Source: Aedes albopictus
Taxonomy: Eukaryota; Arthropoda; Insecta; Diptera; Culicidae
Assembly (NCBI RefSeq): GCF_035046485.1
Contig: NC_085137.1
Location: forward strand, 495,564,772 to 495,628,771
Direction: 5' to 3'
DNA: 64,000 nt
Shown here: positions 36,936 through 49,470 of the stretch, piece after piece
How the letters are laid out: each line of letters begins with the position of its first letter
How positions within the stretch are numbered: the stretch's first letter is position 1
Program-made: the position numbers and the translations under genes
The notes under the pieces: generated by a model
The model's input: the letters and a program-made list of their open reading frames with translations, nothing else
What the model was told of the DNA's origin: nothing
Databases searched by the model: none

Positions 36936-37604
36936 GTTCACAGGTTAAAGAAGATCCAGGCAACCAATAGCACAATATTTTGCCTATTTTTGGCGTATAG
37001 CCAATATAGTGCATATCAGGTTCTTAAGCAGGGGCGTACAATTTCGTTTCAATGATACACTTTCATGCAACATTTTGAATGAGTCACTTCAAGTGTTTCA
37101 TACATTTTTCTAATGACTCGGTCGTTAAAAAAAACTTTTCCACTCATCGTAGCACTCGGTAGTCTCCCACCCGGTCGCATTGCTTGTGCTTCACCCGTCA
37201 GAGCATTAGTGTCTCACTGGTGCGCGCTAGTCTCTCAATGGTTACGGGCGCCGGTTAATTGGATTTAAGTGGTCGAATTTGTTATCCTCTTTCATAAAAC
37301 ATAATTATCATTCTATTGGCGTGCACCACTATTTAAAAATGTGGTTTAAATAGTGTTTTTAGCATGTTGAAGTATTTCAATGACTCATAAATGAAACGAA
37401 AATCCAAGTGTATCATCCCATGTTTCATACATATTTGTTTCTGTAGCAGCAACGAACGAGTGTGTTGCTGGGTGAGAGATGAAGCATCACAGCAGTCCGT
37501 TCGCATGGGAAACGATTTGCTACAGTCGTCGTACGTCATGTTTTCCTTTCGAAATTGCACGACCCTGTTCTTAAGAACTCTATATCGGCACCCAAGGTAA
37601 AATA

Positions 37605-37802
37605 AGGGGCCGTTAATAAACCACGTAGACTTTTTGGAGGGAAGGGGACCTAGCCCAAGTCTACGACGTTTTTGTATGGACAAAAGTCTACGAACAAAGG
37701 AACCTTCCGTCTAACCATCTTTGCTACGAAGGATTAAAGGAGGAAGGGGGGGGGGGTTATGAGATGGCCAAATTTAGGCCTACACAGTTTATGATCAGCC
37801 CC
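37605..37802. mobile_element. MITE with AGGGGCCG ends flanked by TA
   Basis: The left end AGGGGCCGTTAATAAACCAC and the right end, inverted GGGGCTGATCATAAACTG, are imperfect inverted copies, with TA on either side (37603-37604, 37803-37804). The inside has gtctacg words in both orientations and a G-run at 37746-37756. It belongs to the same general type as the ends of the composite at 49686. Confidence 0.65.
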
Positions 37803-37834
37803 TAGAATGTTGTAGGCTTTCGAGCCAGGACATA

Positions 37835-38074
37835 AGGGGCAAATACCTATGTCCCATCCCAGGAAGAAGGACGTCAACGGAGTGGCATTAACTTTCTTAG
37901 CCACGTCACTCCCAACGTTTTTGCTTTACATACATCAATACTTGTAATGCATCTTCGATGCCTTGCAAGTATTGATAATGACAGGAAAAATGGTAGAAGT
38001 AGTCGGTTCTATCATTTTCCAGGATTCTTTTAAAGAATGGCTGTGTATGCGTAGACTAGACTAGACTAGACTAG
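37835..38074 (+). repeat. Dispersed repeat ending in a TAGAC pentamer run
   Basis: Shares its first part with 4190-4315 (cccatcccagga, aacggagt). It ends in four to five tandem copies of tagac at 38052-38074, like the simple-repeat tails of some non-LTR elements. Confidence 0.45.
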
Positions 38075-38134
38075 CCCCTAAGATTTTTGTGGCTGCTTAG
38101 GTATACTTCATCAAATCAGTGTACAAAAATTTAA

Positions 38135-38635
38135 CCTTCTAATACCCAAATTTTTGATTTTGATCTAAATGTTTAATTTTTCGTCATCTAAAATCGATTT
38201 AAACATGTTTTGGAAGATGATTCTTTTTAATTCCCGATTTCGTGAATTTCAGTTTTTGATTTATCTAATTTTTATTTTTGAACATCATGCATGAAAATTT
38301 TATTTTCCGTGTAATTTTAAGAAAAATAATTTTAGAGTGTATTCGATTCATTTAAACTATAAAACTAGGATAGAATGATTTGGGAAAAATTGTTATTTGT
38401 AGCGATTCAATACAAAATAAACAATAACTTCTACAAGGTGACTGAAACATCAATTTTTCAATGATTTTTAAAAAATGTAAATACGCTTTAAAATACACCA
38501 AAAACCATTTTCAGATAAACAAAACAGTCCTAAATATCAGCCAAAAATATAAAAAAAAATGATTTCCCCCGAAACAAAAATTACAAAAATGCTCAAACTA
38601 TACCCCGTCTAAAGGCGGGGTTGGGTATTAGAGGG
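38135..38635. mobile_element. piggyBac-like MITE flanked by TTAA (copy 2)
   Basis: The ends CCTTCTAATACCCAA and TTGGGTATTAGAGGG lie inside TTAA at 38131-38134 and 38636-38639. It is the same family as 3409-3877 but inverted: the taccccgtctaaaggcgggg block is near its right end here and near the left end there. Confidence 0.8.
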
Positions 38636-39255
38636 TTAAGTCCACGCACATACCCCATGATTCATATTTCTTCTTCGTTTTGATAAAACCATTGTCATTG
38701 TAAATAACCATCTGAATGGAAAATTTCCATTTTCGGTATCTGGCGATAAAGGGTGGTAAATTGATCCAATTATCATAACCGGTATAATCGAAAGGCAGTG
38801 ATCCGTCTGTTTGCCAATCCAGTTGGAACTAGCACAAAATGAAACAACCTTGTCGGACTGATATGGACTACAACATGTCCGAGATTTTGCAATAAATGGC
38901 ACTTGGTCTCATCTCAATTTAGTCCATTATTGTACAAGGTGTGAATCTCCTAGAATTACGGAAATAATTCCACCAATGAAAAATTAACATTGAAGCTTTA
39001 GACGTGCATGGTTGGATTCCAATGTAGCTTTGAATCATAAGGAAAAGGAAAAAGGCCAACAAACGATTGACGTTGAGTACCTGTTAGAGCGATTAACCTT
39101 CATTCGCGAACCTTTTTGGGGCAGATAATGAAAAATCAATATTTGTTGGTTTTCGGGCGTACAATCCCATACAAAGGAACGGAAATTCCGGAAACAAAAA
39201 ATGAGTCATTCAAGTTCCGTCCGCACTGTGCTGCAAAATCGGCTTTTGTCAAAAT

Positions 39256-39690
39256 CAATGTAAAACAATGTACTTGCTTTTGATGTACACTATAACAATG
39301 TTGAACGTTCGAAATGTCTATCTCACACCATTTCTGTGATATTGAACTTTACTCGAATCTGTATGACCAGTGTTGCCAGCTGTAAGAGAATTATTGTGTC
39401 ACAATGTCAAACAATGCACTGCACTTGAGATGCACTGTAACATTGTCAAACATTCGAATTGCCTATCTTACACCACTTTCGAGATATTCAGCTTCATTAT
39501 AATTTGCATGGTCAGTGTTGCCAGCTGCTACAAGAATTATGTGCTAATAGTTAATCTCGTCAGAGATGCTAATTGACTTCTCTAGCATAGTCTTTACTAA
39601 AAATTCTAATTCATCATTTTATCTCAAACCGTGTTTAACGATGTTTGACATTATGCAGTGTTGCCAGTTGCAGCGCTCAAAGTAAATCTG
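39256..39690 (+). repeat. Tandem repeat with a 146-bp period
   Basis: The unit beginning caatgt[ac]aaacaatg starts at 39256 and again at 39402. Each unit ends with cagtgttgccagctg. A partial third unit ends near 39680 with cagtgttgccagttgcag. The spacing of about 146 bp is close to a nucleosome core length. Confidence 0.65.
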
Positions 39691-40389
39691 AATAACTTGC
39701 GAATGATGTGTTCATTCAAACTTTCATATACATGTGAACTATCCCAATTGTAGTAAATTATATATTAAGATTCGTAATTTTGACAGAAATTCATCCGAGA
39801 ACTACACAACAATTTCCAATATTGTTAATCGATACACTGATTTTGCTGATAACATCAACAAGAAGGCTTTGGATGCATTAAGGAGACCTACAAACTGAAT
39901 CCCTCAGAAATTCTTTGAAGATTTACACCAAAATTTTTTTAGGTACCTACAATTTGCTAGAAATATTAACGGAAATTTCCATAATATTTTTTTTAACTAG
40001 AAGTATATTTTTTCATCCTAAATTTGAGTACTAAAAAAATCTCTATATATGAAAAATAAAACAAGTGTATTCCAAGTTCAACCCTATTGAATGAAATTTT
40101 CTGTGCATTTCCGACTTTCCAGGCTCATTTTCCGGGAAGTAGACATCCAAACATGAAACACATTAAGATTTCGTCTAAAAAATAGGTAAAAACAATAAGA
40201 TTGCTGTTTTTTTAGAAGGATGAAAGTTGCACTAATATTGCACCGATTAATTTACAAAAATATAAATATTTTCCATTAAAAAAAATGATTGCTTTTTTCC
40301 ATCATACATTCATTATGCATCTATGATGCAACTGTTGAACACTGACATTACCTAAACTTTTAGCACGACTGACAGATTTTTTTTTCTCA

Positions 40390-41400
40390 GGGGCGTTCAT
40401 GTTCCAAGAGTATGGTCACAGGAGGTTTCAATGGGACTTCGGAGTTTTCAAAGACGTTTCTTGGGCGTTCTAAGGATTGGGGAGTTTAAGGGGTTGCAAG
40501 AAGTTTCAGGGGCGATACCCAAGTGCTCCAGGAAATTTCAGGGGCGTTCCAGTGGGTATAACTACAATGAGTTGTAGTGGTGTTCAAAAGAGGTTTTAGG
40601 GTTATCCAGGGTGTAGATATGACGAAGCTACCGCATTTTCAAGAGCACAATATTTAACAACCAAAATACGGTTTGATCGACTGGTTGCCCGCTGGTGGCC
40701 AGCTTTTCAGGGCCAACCGTTACTTGGTTCTTGGTTTCAAGAGTCTAAAAGGTTTCAGGGTTTTACAATGAGCTTCAGAGACGTTTCCTGTGCTTTCAAG
40801 AGTTTTCAAGGGGTTAAAGAGTGCACAAGGAAGGTTGAAGGGTATTCCAGGTAGTTTTAGGAGTTTTATTTGGAATTCGGGGGCATTACAGAAATGAAAA
40901 GGGTGTTTTAGGAATTTTTAAAGGGTTTCAAGGGATTTCAGCAGCGTTCCAGGAGCTTCAAGTGGTTCTAGGAGGTTTCAGATGCATTCCAGGTGTCAGG
41001 AGTATTCCGGGACATTTCAGGGGCGTTTCAAATTGGTTTCATGAGTGTTCTAACGGATTTAAGGGATTACAGTAACGTTCCAAGAAACTTCGGGGGCGTT
41101 CTGGGGGATTCAGGAGCATTTCAGGGGATTTCAATGGGTTTCGGGAGAGTTTCTGGGAACTCCAGGACCGCTCCAGAAGTTACAGGGACTTTTTAGGAGT
41201 GTTTGGTGTTTTGGAGGAGTTTTAAAGCCGTTCAGGAGTGTTCCGGGGGTTGAGAGGCGTTCCAGGAGTTTTCATGGAGTTTCTGAAGAATCAAGGACGT
41301 TCCTAAGGGTTTCAAACGCTTTCCAAAGTTTAGGGGCGCTCCAGCGATGTTCGGAATCCTCCGCCGGAAAACCAGGATACGCATGTTCTGCGAGAACGCG
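40390..41400. repeat. Degenerate minisatellite, ggcgttccagggg type
   Basis: A kilobase of words such as caggggcgttccag and tttcaggagcattcc at about 12-nt multiples, as at 33660-34260, interrupted by non-repetitive DNA at about 40600-40730. The short frames within it are artefacts. Confidence 0.75.
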
Positions 41401-42299
41401 TTTTGCAGGAACTGCCATAACTTTATTAACAATTGATATTTGTCATGTTCTTAATAAAATTTGATCGACTAACACTGACGTAGCTAAACGTCAGTGCATT
41501 GGAAATTGATATTTGCATCTTTAAAATGGCGAGGCAAGGTAGTTCTAAACCATTCTAAAAAAAGTTTGCCCCATTCCCGTCCGTTATTAAAGCACATTGA
41601 TTAGGGAATAAGCTTTGAATCTTCGACAAGATTAACGTAATTCTCCAACAGAAGAGAGCTGCCCTGGTCACGTCATAGCGACAGCTGCGGATGTCGAGAT
41701 TGTTTAACTGTGTACCTACTTTAGAATGTTGCCAATACTTCTACAATTCTATAGGTATCACTGAAACTTGGATGTTGATAATGAAAAGTTAAAATCCACA
41801 GAATACGTTTGATCTACGTTGAGGCAGGAAACCTAAACTAGACGACTAGCAAATTTTTGGCTTTCATGTTCATCTTCTGAACAAATATACACGAAAACAA
41901 AGACAAACTTCGGAGCACCGAAAGGAAATACCAAACTCATACAATCGTCGTTCAACCTCTTTCAAACTACGCGATCTGCAAAAGTCGGCTTGTAAAATCA
42001 AAGATCACTTGCAAACACTTTTCGTGTGAAAAAATCAGATAGCGTAATGTACGTAGATTCCATTTATAACATAATAAATATCAAAAAATATTTTATTTTG
42101 ATTTTTTAAAAATCGGTAAAAACAAAAATTCGAGAAAAAAATATAGTTAAAAGCATTTAACCATCCTGGGTATTTGGCAAATTTTGAGTCTAGAAGTCTG
42201 CTTTTTACAGAAAAATAATAAAAAAAAATCTAAGAAGGAAAATTAAAATTAATTGACATACAGGCGGTGGCCAACATGTTTGAGATCGGCAACTTTTTT
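41400..42299. other. AT-rich DNA, nothing recognised
   Basis: No gene or repeat that I can name. Confidence 0.3.
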
Positions 42300-43560
42300 T
42301 TTTCTCTCACAAAACAGTTCAACATGCTGTAACTTTTCATAGAGTGTATCGAAAATTCTCAAATTTTAGCTGTTTGTCAACCTATTATATGTGCATCATT
42401 GGTACAAATTTGAGCTCGAAAGGTCAATCTTTCGCAAAGCTAGAACCGTTCTCGCAAAACACTATTTTTTAGGTAACTAATATCTCGGAAACCAGTGGAC
42501 CGAATTAAATGAAATTTTGGAAGTTTGTCAACAATATATAGGGTGCCTGTGCCAGTTATCGCACTACTTAAGGAAAACTACTTCTACAAAAATAAGAAGA
42601 AGATCGACGAATATCGTCGATATGTCAAATGATAGATTTGTTTACATACTTTACAGGAAAAACATAAAATCTGAGTCAAACCCATTTTTACTATTTACTA
42701 CTGCGTGTGCCAATGATAGGAACCCTGTACCAGTTATGGACATATTTTTTAATTTCGGTTCCACTTCGCACTATTTACATGCATTCCTTATGGGATTTGC
42801 CATAACTGGTACACTATGGCGAAATAGGGTGCAAGGAAGCCGAAATTTTAAGGAAAATGATTTATTTCTTTCATAATTTGAGCAAAATGTGAATGATTGC
42901 AATCATCTTTTGTGAACGTAATCTTTTGTTCACATATTTTTTCTTATTGATTTGCATTGTTAAAGGTTGAAAATCAACTATGACGAATTTGAGGTACTAT
43001 AACCATAACTGGTACATTGAGCCTATATGCTTGAAAATTCTTTAAAGCATAGGTATATACTTTCCGAACTTTGAAAAAAGTTATGATGCATTGACACTTT
43101 TTTTATCTTTTTCCAAAAAATGTATTTTTTTGCATCAATGTCATCTAATTTTAGTTTTGATATCCAAAGATTTTCTACTTCTGGTCTCAAGATATCTATA
43201 ATAAGGTATATAGAGCCTATTTGGATTAAAGGAAGAACACATTTAGTATTTTTTGTGTGGTATTGTATATTAGACTTATTTTCCTTTATATGGTTGAAAA
43301 TGTCAGACCAGTATTACTTTATTCGACGTGAGAAAAAATTACATTTTATATCGCCGTATCAAGTATCAATATATTGTTATTAAACGTTAGCCACAACCAT
43401 CGAACGGCTCTAGATTCGCGAAAGATTAACTAATCGAGCTTAAATTTTCATTGGTACAAATGCACATCTAATATGTTGACAAACAGTCAAAATTTTAGAA
43501 TGTTTGATGCATTCTATGAAAAGTTACAGCATGTTGAACTGTTTTGCATAGATTTTTTTC
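42300..43560. mobile_element. Foldback element with about 160-bp arms
   Basis: The left arm (42300-42458) contains gttcaacatgctgtaacttt and the right arm (43402-43560) contains its inverse, aaagttacagcatgttgaac. Text about a hypothetical protein is absent: the 119- and 87-codon frames between the arms have no domain. Parts of the arms resemble unit A at 13.9-16 kb. A smaller TIR element (42537-43026) lies between the arms. Confidence 0.65.
42537..43026. mobile_element. TIR element with reiterated ccagttat words, nested
   Basis: The left end TATAGGGTGCCTGTGCCAG is mirrored by a right end that inverted reads TATAGGCTCAATGTACCAG. The word ccagttat or its inverse, ataactgg, recurs near 42552, 42730, 42802 and 43006. 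Confidence 0.55.
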
Positions 43561-43650
43561 TAGAACTCCTTTCAATATTCTCAATTCTTCGAAAACATCA
43601 TTTCAATCCAACAAACCGTTTTCGAGTTAAGTTTTTGAAGAATATTTTCA

Positions 43651-44429
43651 TAGGGGAAGGTGGAGTAATATGCACCCCCTAAGCAAACGTGGCCCTATAG
43701 CTAAGATTAAGATGATTTTATGGGTGTCTTGTGTTTTGGAAGTTAGTTTACTTATTTGACTAAGAGACGCCAACTTTTGGTCCGCGTGATATCAATTTTA
43801 CCGAATCAAATTAACAATTTAAAAAAGTGTTACGTTTTGGGTGCTGAAAAAATGTTGGGGGCAAAACGCACCTTGAGGTGGGGCAATACGACCTCTGGCA
43901 TTTTCCGCTTTGAATTCTAATGAAATACTAGGCGGCTCCATCTTACTGTTTACAACAGCAAATGGAAGCGGTAGGAGGCGGATGGTATTTAATAGGTTGA
44001 TTCCATATACTCAGCGCGCAATTGCTTAAATTGTGTGCGCTTCAATTTTTTTTTATCTGTATTAACGAGATTTTTAGCCCTAGGCTAGTTCATCTCGGGA
44101 CCCACGTTTTACTTCCCTTCCGAAGGAAGAACCCACGTTCTGTGAGATTGTCGGGAGTGGGATTCGATCCCAGGTCCTCGGCGTGATAGTCAAGTGTTCT
44201 AACCATCACACCAGATCCGCTCCCGCTTCGCGCTTCAAATTAGACAATCTTTCCAAATGTGGAAAATCATCGTTTTCCGCGCTTTTCATTCGAATATTCT
44301 TCGCATTTTTGGGCTTGTTCTGCTCAGTTTTACGTCTAGTTTTCTTGCATCGAATGTAACTTCACTTGTATAGTGAAATAGCGTGACGGCGTTTTGCTCC
44401 GGGGGTGCGTATTACCCCAGGTTACCCTA
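43651..44429. mobile_element. TIR element with TAGGGGAAGG ends, interrupted by a SINE
   Basis: The left end TAGGGGAAGGTGGAGTAATA is followed by tgcaccccct. The right end reads gggggtgcgtattaccccag then gttacccta, an imperfect inverse. A Feilai-like SINE (44046-44223) has inserted in the middle. No transposase. Confidence 0.6.
44046..44223 (-). mobile_element. Feilai-like SINE inside the 43.65-kb TIR element
   Basis: Nearly identical to the SINE at 365-544 across its length, including the B-box region ggattcgatcccaggtcctc and the A-tail. The flanks share gcgcttcaa (44037-44045 and 44230-44238), consistent with a target duplication. Confidence 0.85.
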
Positions 44430-45265
44430 CGCCCTTTTCAAAAGTTAGGTGAATTATATTGCAAAACTAACATGAAAAACATGTTCAGATAGAAGCTCAC
44501 ACAAGAGCAAAACGCGATTCGTGCGTTGAACTGGAATTGCTTAGCTCATTACTACAAATCTAATACTTCACCGATGGTGTCCTATTTCAGATAAAGAAAA
44601 TAAATGAAGCATCTAAAACTCAGAGATTATTGAATGAACCAATAACGTCCTGTTCGAGCTGAAATCGTCAGAAACCCACCAAACGCAATTTTATATCATC
44701 GACATCGGTCGCTAAGAACAAACCATATTATGCAATTATACGACAAGGTAATCCACTCACTTAGTCCCAACCGTAAAGGAAAGTAGTTCCCTTCCTGGTT
44801 GTTTGACTAGAACACATTCGCCACCGCCAGCGTCGTCGATTTATCGGTAAGTATGTACCATCGCACAGGAAGCGCGATATTAGAGTCCTCTGGAAAGAGC
44901 TTCCTGTTCGGCGCTAGACTCACTCACACTAGTAGTGTTCTCCTCCCACCCGACGACGGCGATGCTGCCTAGTGCCTGCTAGAGATGTGTATAGCAGCGC
45001 GACTGAGCAACGATGACGACGACGAGTCAAGGTAACCGCCGAGAACGCGTGGGTATTTTCCCGCCACCCACCTTCTTGGGGTTCAGAAACCGCACACGCG
45101 GGCCTCCACTCGGCGATGGTGGAGCGATTGCCGGAACGAATGGAACCGCTAGAGTGGGTCAGGAAAGATCGAATCGGGAAATCAGGTCGCATCCTTTGGA
45201 ATGCTCAAGAAATTCATAGTGGGTTTACTCAAGAGATTCTCTCGAAATTCAAAGTGTTCCTTGAG
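44430..45265. other. Single-copy-looking DNA with a GC-richer core
   Basis: 44760-45230 is GC-richer with CpGs and a gatgacgacgacgag run near 45012. Short overlapping frames on both strands show no domain. A candidate regulatory island. Confidence 0.3.
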
Positions 45266-45442
45266 ATTTTTTTATCTGTATTAACGAGTTTTTTAGCCCT
45301 AGGCTATTTCATCTCGGGACCCACGCTTTACTTCCCTTTCGAAGGAAAAACGCACATTTTGCGAGTTTGTCGGGAGTGGGATTCGATCCCAGGTCCTCAG
45401 CGTGATAGTCAAGTGTTCTAACCATCACACCAGGTCCGCTCC
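45266..45442 (-). mobile_element. Feilai-like SINE
   Basis: Another full-length minus-strand copy, from the ggagcggacctggtgtgatg head at 45442 to the A-tail at 45266. The flanks share ttccttg, a short or decayed target duplication. Confidence 0.85.
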
Positions 45443-45459
45443 ATTCCTTGTGAAATTCA

Positions 45460-46400
45460 CCAGATGTTACATCTCGAATGCTTCAAAGTGTTTCTCCGGT
45501 GTTAAAGAAATACCTCCGAGATTTTTTCCAAGATTTCTATTTTTCAATTCCTTCTAAGATTCCGCTCGGCCTTCCTTCGGAGGTTTTCCCAGAAGTGCTT
45601 TCTGGGATTAATTCATAAGTTTTTCTAGGATTCCACCAGGAGTTGCTTTTAGTTCAACCAAATAGTTTCTTCTGCATTCTTTCAGGAAATCCATATGATA
45701 TTGCGCAACAAAGACCGCAAGAAAAATCCCAAATTCTTCTGAGATAGTCAAGCAGTTTCTCCAAAATTTGCATCTGGGATTCACTCAAGACTTACTTCTA
45801 AGATTTTTGCAGAAGTTTCATCCGGTATTGCAGAGTTTTTTTTGTTGAATTCTGCAAGAGTTCTTTCTTAAATTCATCCATTAATTTGTTCATGGATACC
45901 TCCAGGAGCTTCCGCTGAATCCCCTTCAAAATTGTCTTTAGAAATCTTCCGGAATTTTCTAAAGAGACTCCTATAGCAGGTCCTACAGGGAATGCTTGTA
46001 TGCAATCATCCAGTGAATCCTTCAGGAATTTCTTCTGCAAGTCCTCCTGGAGTTCCATCTAAAAATATTCAAAAAATTTCAATAAAATATCCCAAAAAAA
46101 TATAACAGCCCACCTGGAGTTCATTTTGGAATTTTTCTTGAAGTTCTTTCTGTGAATTCAGAAAATTCATCTAAAAATCCCCCAGAAGAACTTTTTGAAA
46201 TTTCATCAAAAGTTACTTTTGAGAATCTTCCAGAATATTTTTCTAAGTATCCTCCAGGAATGATTTTCGGGATTGCTCCAGGAGTGCCCTCTGGAGTTCC
46301 TTAAGGCGATCTTCCAGAAGAGTTTTTTTTAATGAAACTTACAGGATTATTATGGGAATCTTTTAGGCGCTCCAAGAAAAATCTCTAGACAATTCCTAAA
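45460..46400. repeat. Degenerate 12-nt minisatellite
   Basis: Words such as ttctccaggagttcc and gaatcttccggaattt recur at about 12-nt spacing with strong divergence. Confidence 0.6.
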
Positions 46401-47330
46401 AAGAAATTCTTGGAGAAATCCCCAGATGGAACAATAATAAAAACGCTAAATGGAAAGTACAAATCAAATGGCTCGATTGTCAGGAGTGATTTTTTTTGCA
46501 AATTATATCGGATAACTAACTTTTTATATAAACAGTGTTGCAATGTATTTAAAACAACAATGCCCATGGCACCAATTTTAACTTTGTTGATATTTCGAAT
46601 CTGGTATTTTGTAATGAATCCTAAAAATAGGTAAATTCCTTGAGGACAGAATCTAAAAATGGCAGTCACAATCGCCGAATTTGGCACCTGCTCACGATTT
46701 TGAGCGTACAAATCCTTTCATAAACAATACCAGCGCAATTGATCTTTTCATTTTAAGCTTAGTACATGTAACCAAAGACAAAATAAAAATGCATTGTTGC
46801 TTGAAGCTTGTTTCTTGAAATTTGTACGTCTGAAGTTCTGATGCACTGTTGAAGCGAGATTTCAAGACGTTTTTCCTTAACATAAGCAGCGTCGCCAGCC
46901 TCTGAAATTATTTGTTTTTAATCTAAAAATAGCATGCTGGATATTGATTGTGAAAATGCGAAGTTCTCTAACCATTCGAATTTTGAAACATTCAGAGTAT
47001 TACACATATTTAGTCGAATTTGAATCTACTGGAGTAGTGTTGCCAGATATCAAAACCATTTGTCTTATCTTTGAAAACATCGAATAACTTCAATAGGATT
47101 TCAATTTCCTTATCCAGGTATACCTCGATTTAGAGGACCCTCGATTAGATAGACCAAAGATGTTATGTTTGAATTCCAAAATTTGTAACAAATTCCATAA
47201 AAAAAGGTCATAGTAATGCTTCGGCGGATTACTGCCAAGATGTGTGATAAATTATTTCCAGTGCTGTCATGGTCAAATCAGAGCTGGTTTGTCAAGGTTC
47301 CCCAATTTCAGTGCCACTTCACTGATACAT
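46401..47330. other. AT-rich DNA, no gene recognised
   Basis: Contains gtgttgcca-type text near 47038 reminiscent of the 39.3-kb tandem repeat, and a ggtatacctcgatttagagg stretch near 47117 that resembles the end of a pogo-like DNA transposon. Neither is well enough preserved to delimit. Confidence 0.3.
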
Positions 47331-47334
47331 TTCC

Positions 47335-49230
47335 ATGAATAAATTCCTGGAGAAATCTCTGAAGAAACTGCTTGAGCAATTGCTGAAGGAACTGCTGGAA
47401 CAACTTCTGAAACAATCAATGGAACAACTATTGAAGGAATCACTGCTGCAATATCTGAAGTTATTTTAAAATTATTGAAGAAGTCACTAAAGATGTTTTC
47501 GAAAGTATCGCTGAAGAAATTTTAAAATCTGAAGTAAATTCTAAATGAGATCCTGAAAGAATTTCTGAAAAAAACAGGCATATTTTAAGAATAAATGGAT
47601 ACATTTTCTTAAAATGGATGCTTTGATCAAGATAAAATACCCGAAGAAAAACTTGGAAACCCCTGGTGAAATACCTAACAAAACCTCTTGAGATATTTTT
47701 TGAAAAAAAAATCTGGGAGAAATCCCTTATTGAAATCCTAAACATTTTTTCAATGAATTCCTGGAGGAACCCATAGAGAAATTCCTAGACGTACGCTTGG
47801 AGGAAATCCTGGAGGAATTTTTGAAAAAAAAATTCTTAGAGGAATACCGGGCGTAATTTCTGATGAAATCTCGATGTGAATTTCTGCAGGAATCTCTGCA
47901 AGAATGTCTTCCAGCCTTTTCATAAGAGTCGTTATAAGAATCTCTGAAAGAATCGATAGAAACATTTCTCAAGAAATTTTTGGAGGATTTTCTAAGACTT
48001 TCTTAATAAATCCTTGGAGCAATTTCTGTAAGAGAAATATCTCGAAGGAATAATTAAAGGAATGTGAATAAATATTGAGAATTGCCTAAATAATCTCTTG
48101 TAGAATTGCTAAAGCAAAGCTTGGAGAAAAACCTTCAGAAAGCTTCTGAGAAAATTTCGAAGGAGTTCTAAATTTCTGATTCTCAAAGTATCTGAGAATC
48201 ATTTTCTAAAAAAACATCCACGAAGTATTTTTGAGAAAATACATGGAAGGTTTTCTAGAAGAATGCTTTTGAAAATTTCTGATTCCTCCATGAAAAAAAA
48301 AAATAAGAAATTAGTAGTGAATCTTTGGAGCAATCTATGCAAGAATATTTGAAAGAAATTCTTGAACTGCAAAATTATTGGAAGCTGTCCGTGCAAGACT
48401 TCCTTGAGGAGCTCTTGGAGAAATTTCTGGAGGTTATTCTAAATTATAAAAGAATCCCTAGAAAGACATTTTTGAAGTAAACCTACAAGGAGTTTCCAAA
48501 AAAGTCCCTTCAAGAGAAATCTCAGAAAGAAATTGTGTGTCTTCTGAAGGAATCTCCAGTTGAATTTTTGGACAAATTGGAAGTTGCTGGGGAATTTCTA
48601 GTGAAATCATTAGAAAATTGTCCAAAATAACTAAAGTGCTAATTATTTGAAGGAACTTTCTTAAAAACTCTAGAATAGTTTGTAAAGGCATCGCTGAAAG
48701 TTTTATCAAAAGAATCTCTGTGGAAATTTCTTAACAAATGTTTAAAGAAATTTCTGAAGAAATCTCTGAACGTATTTTTGAAAGAGTTCCTGGAGAAGTT
48801 TCTACTCAAATTCATGGATATTTTTCTTTTTGGTAAAAAAAATGGAGGAATTTTAGAAGTAAATCATGCAAGATACTTTGAAACAATTCGTTGTGGAGTT
48901 TGTAGAATAGGTGGAATTTCTAAACAAATTCCTGAAGAAGATTTTCGAATGAATCCATTAAAGATGTTGTGAAAAGAACTTGTGAGGGAATTTTCGGTCG
49001 AATTGTCGAATACTCAGACAAATTTCTGCAAGTATTTCGTCAGAAAGACTTTTCAGAAGAAATTCTTAAGAAATTTATGGTAGAATCTCCAATACATTCT
49101 CCAAACGAAATATCCAGAGGAATTTCTGAACACAATCTCTAAAATGATTTTTGAAAAATCATAGAGGAATTAGAGGCAATTCATGCCAGATTTAGTAAAC
49201 AAATTTCTGGTGACACTTCTGGAGGAACAC
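47335..49230. repeat. Degenerate 12-nt minisatellite block II
   Basis: About 1.9 kb of gaaatttctgaagaaatctctg-like repetition, more AT-rich than the 31-36-kb block but with the same 12-nt step. Frames of up to 94 codons here are artefacts. Confidence 0.7.
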
Positions 49231-49397
49231 ATGGTAGATTTGAAAAAAAATATAACATGATGATTTTATTTGGGTAGTTTTCTTCGGAGACTGTCCCACT
49301 AAAGTTAAAAAATCTGGGATCACTAACTTTATATATATGGCGATGGCACAAATGTCCCTAATGGGGGGTAACATGCCTCTGGAGCCGGCCTTCCGAT

Positions 49398-49470
49398 ACC
49401 TTGATAGCTCAGTTAGTAAAGCACTTTTCTAGCGTGTAAGGGTCATGAGTTCAAATCTTATTTGAACTGT
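49398..49470 (+). repeat. tRNA-like sequence with T-run terminator
   Basis: An A-box-like TAGCTCAGTTAGTAAAGC and a B-box-like GAGTTCAAATC, with a correctly paired T stem (ATGAG/CTTAT), are followed by nine or more T. The acceptor strands do not pair. The preceding ggagccggccttccgatacc recurs in diverged, inverted form at 60150-60175, so this is probably a SINE head rather than a tRNA gene. Confidence 0.5.

Noticed and set aside
49398..49470. Possible functional tRNA gene
   Set aside because: The acceptor stem does not pair and the flank recurs elsewhere, so it is treated as a SINE head or pseudogene.
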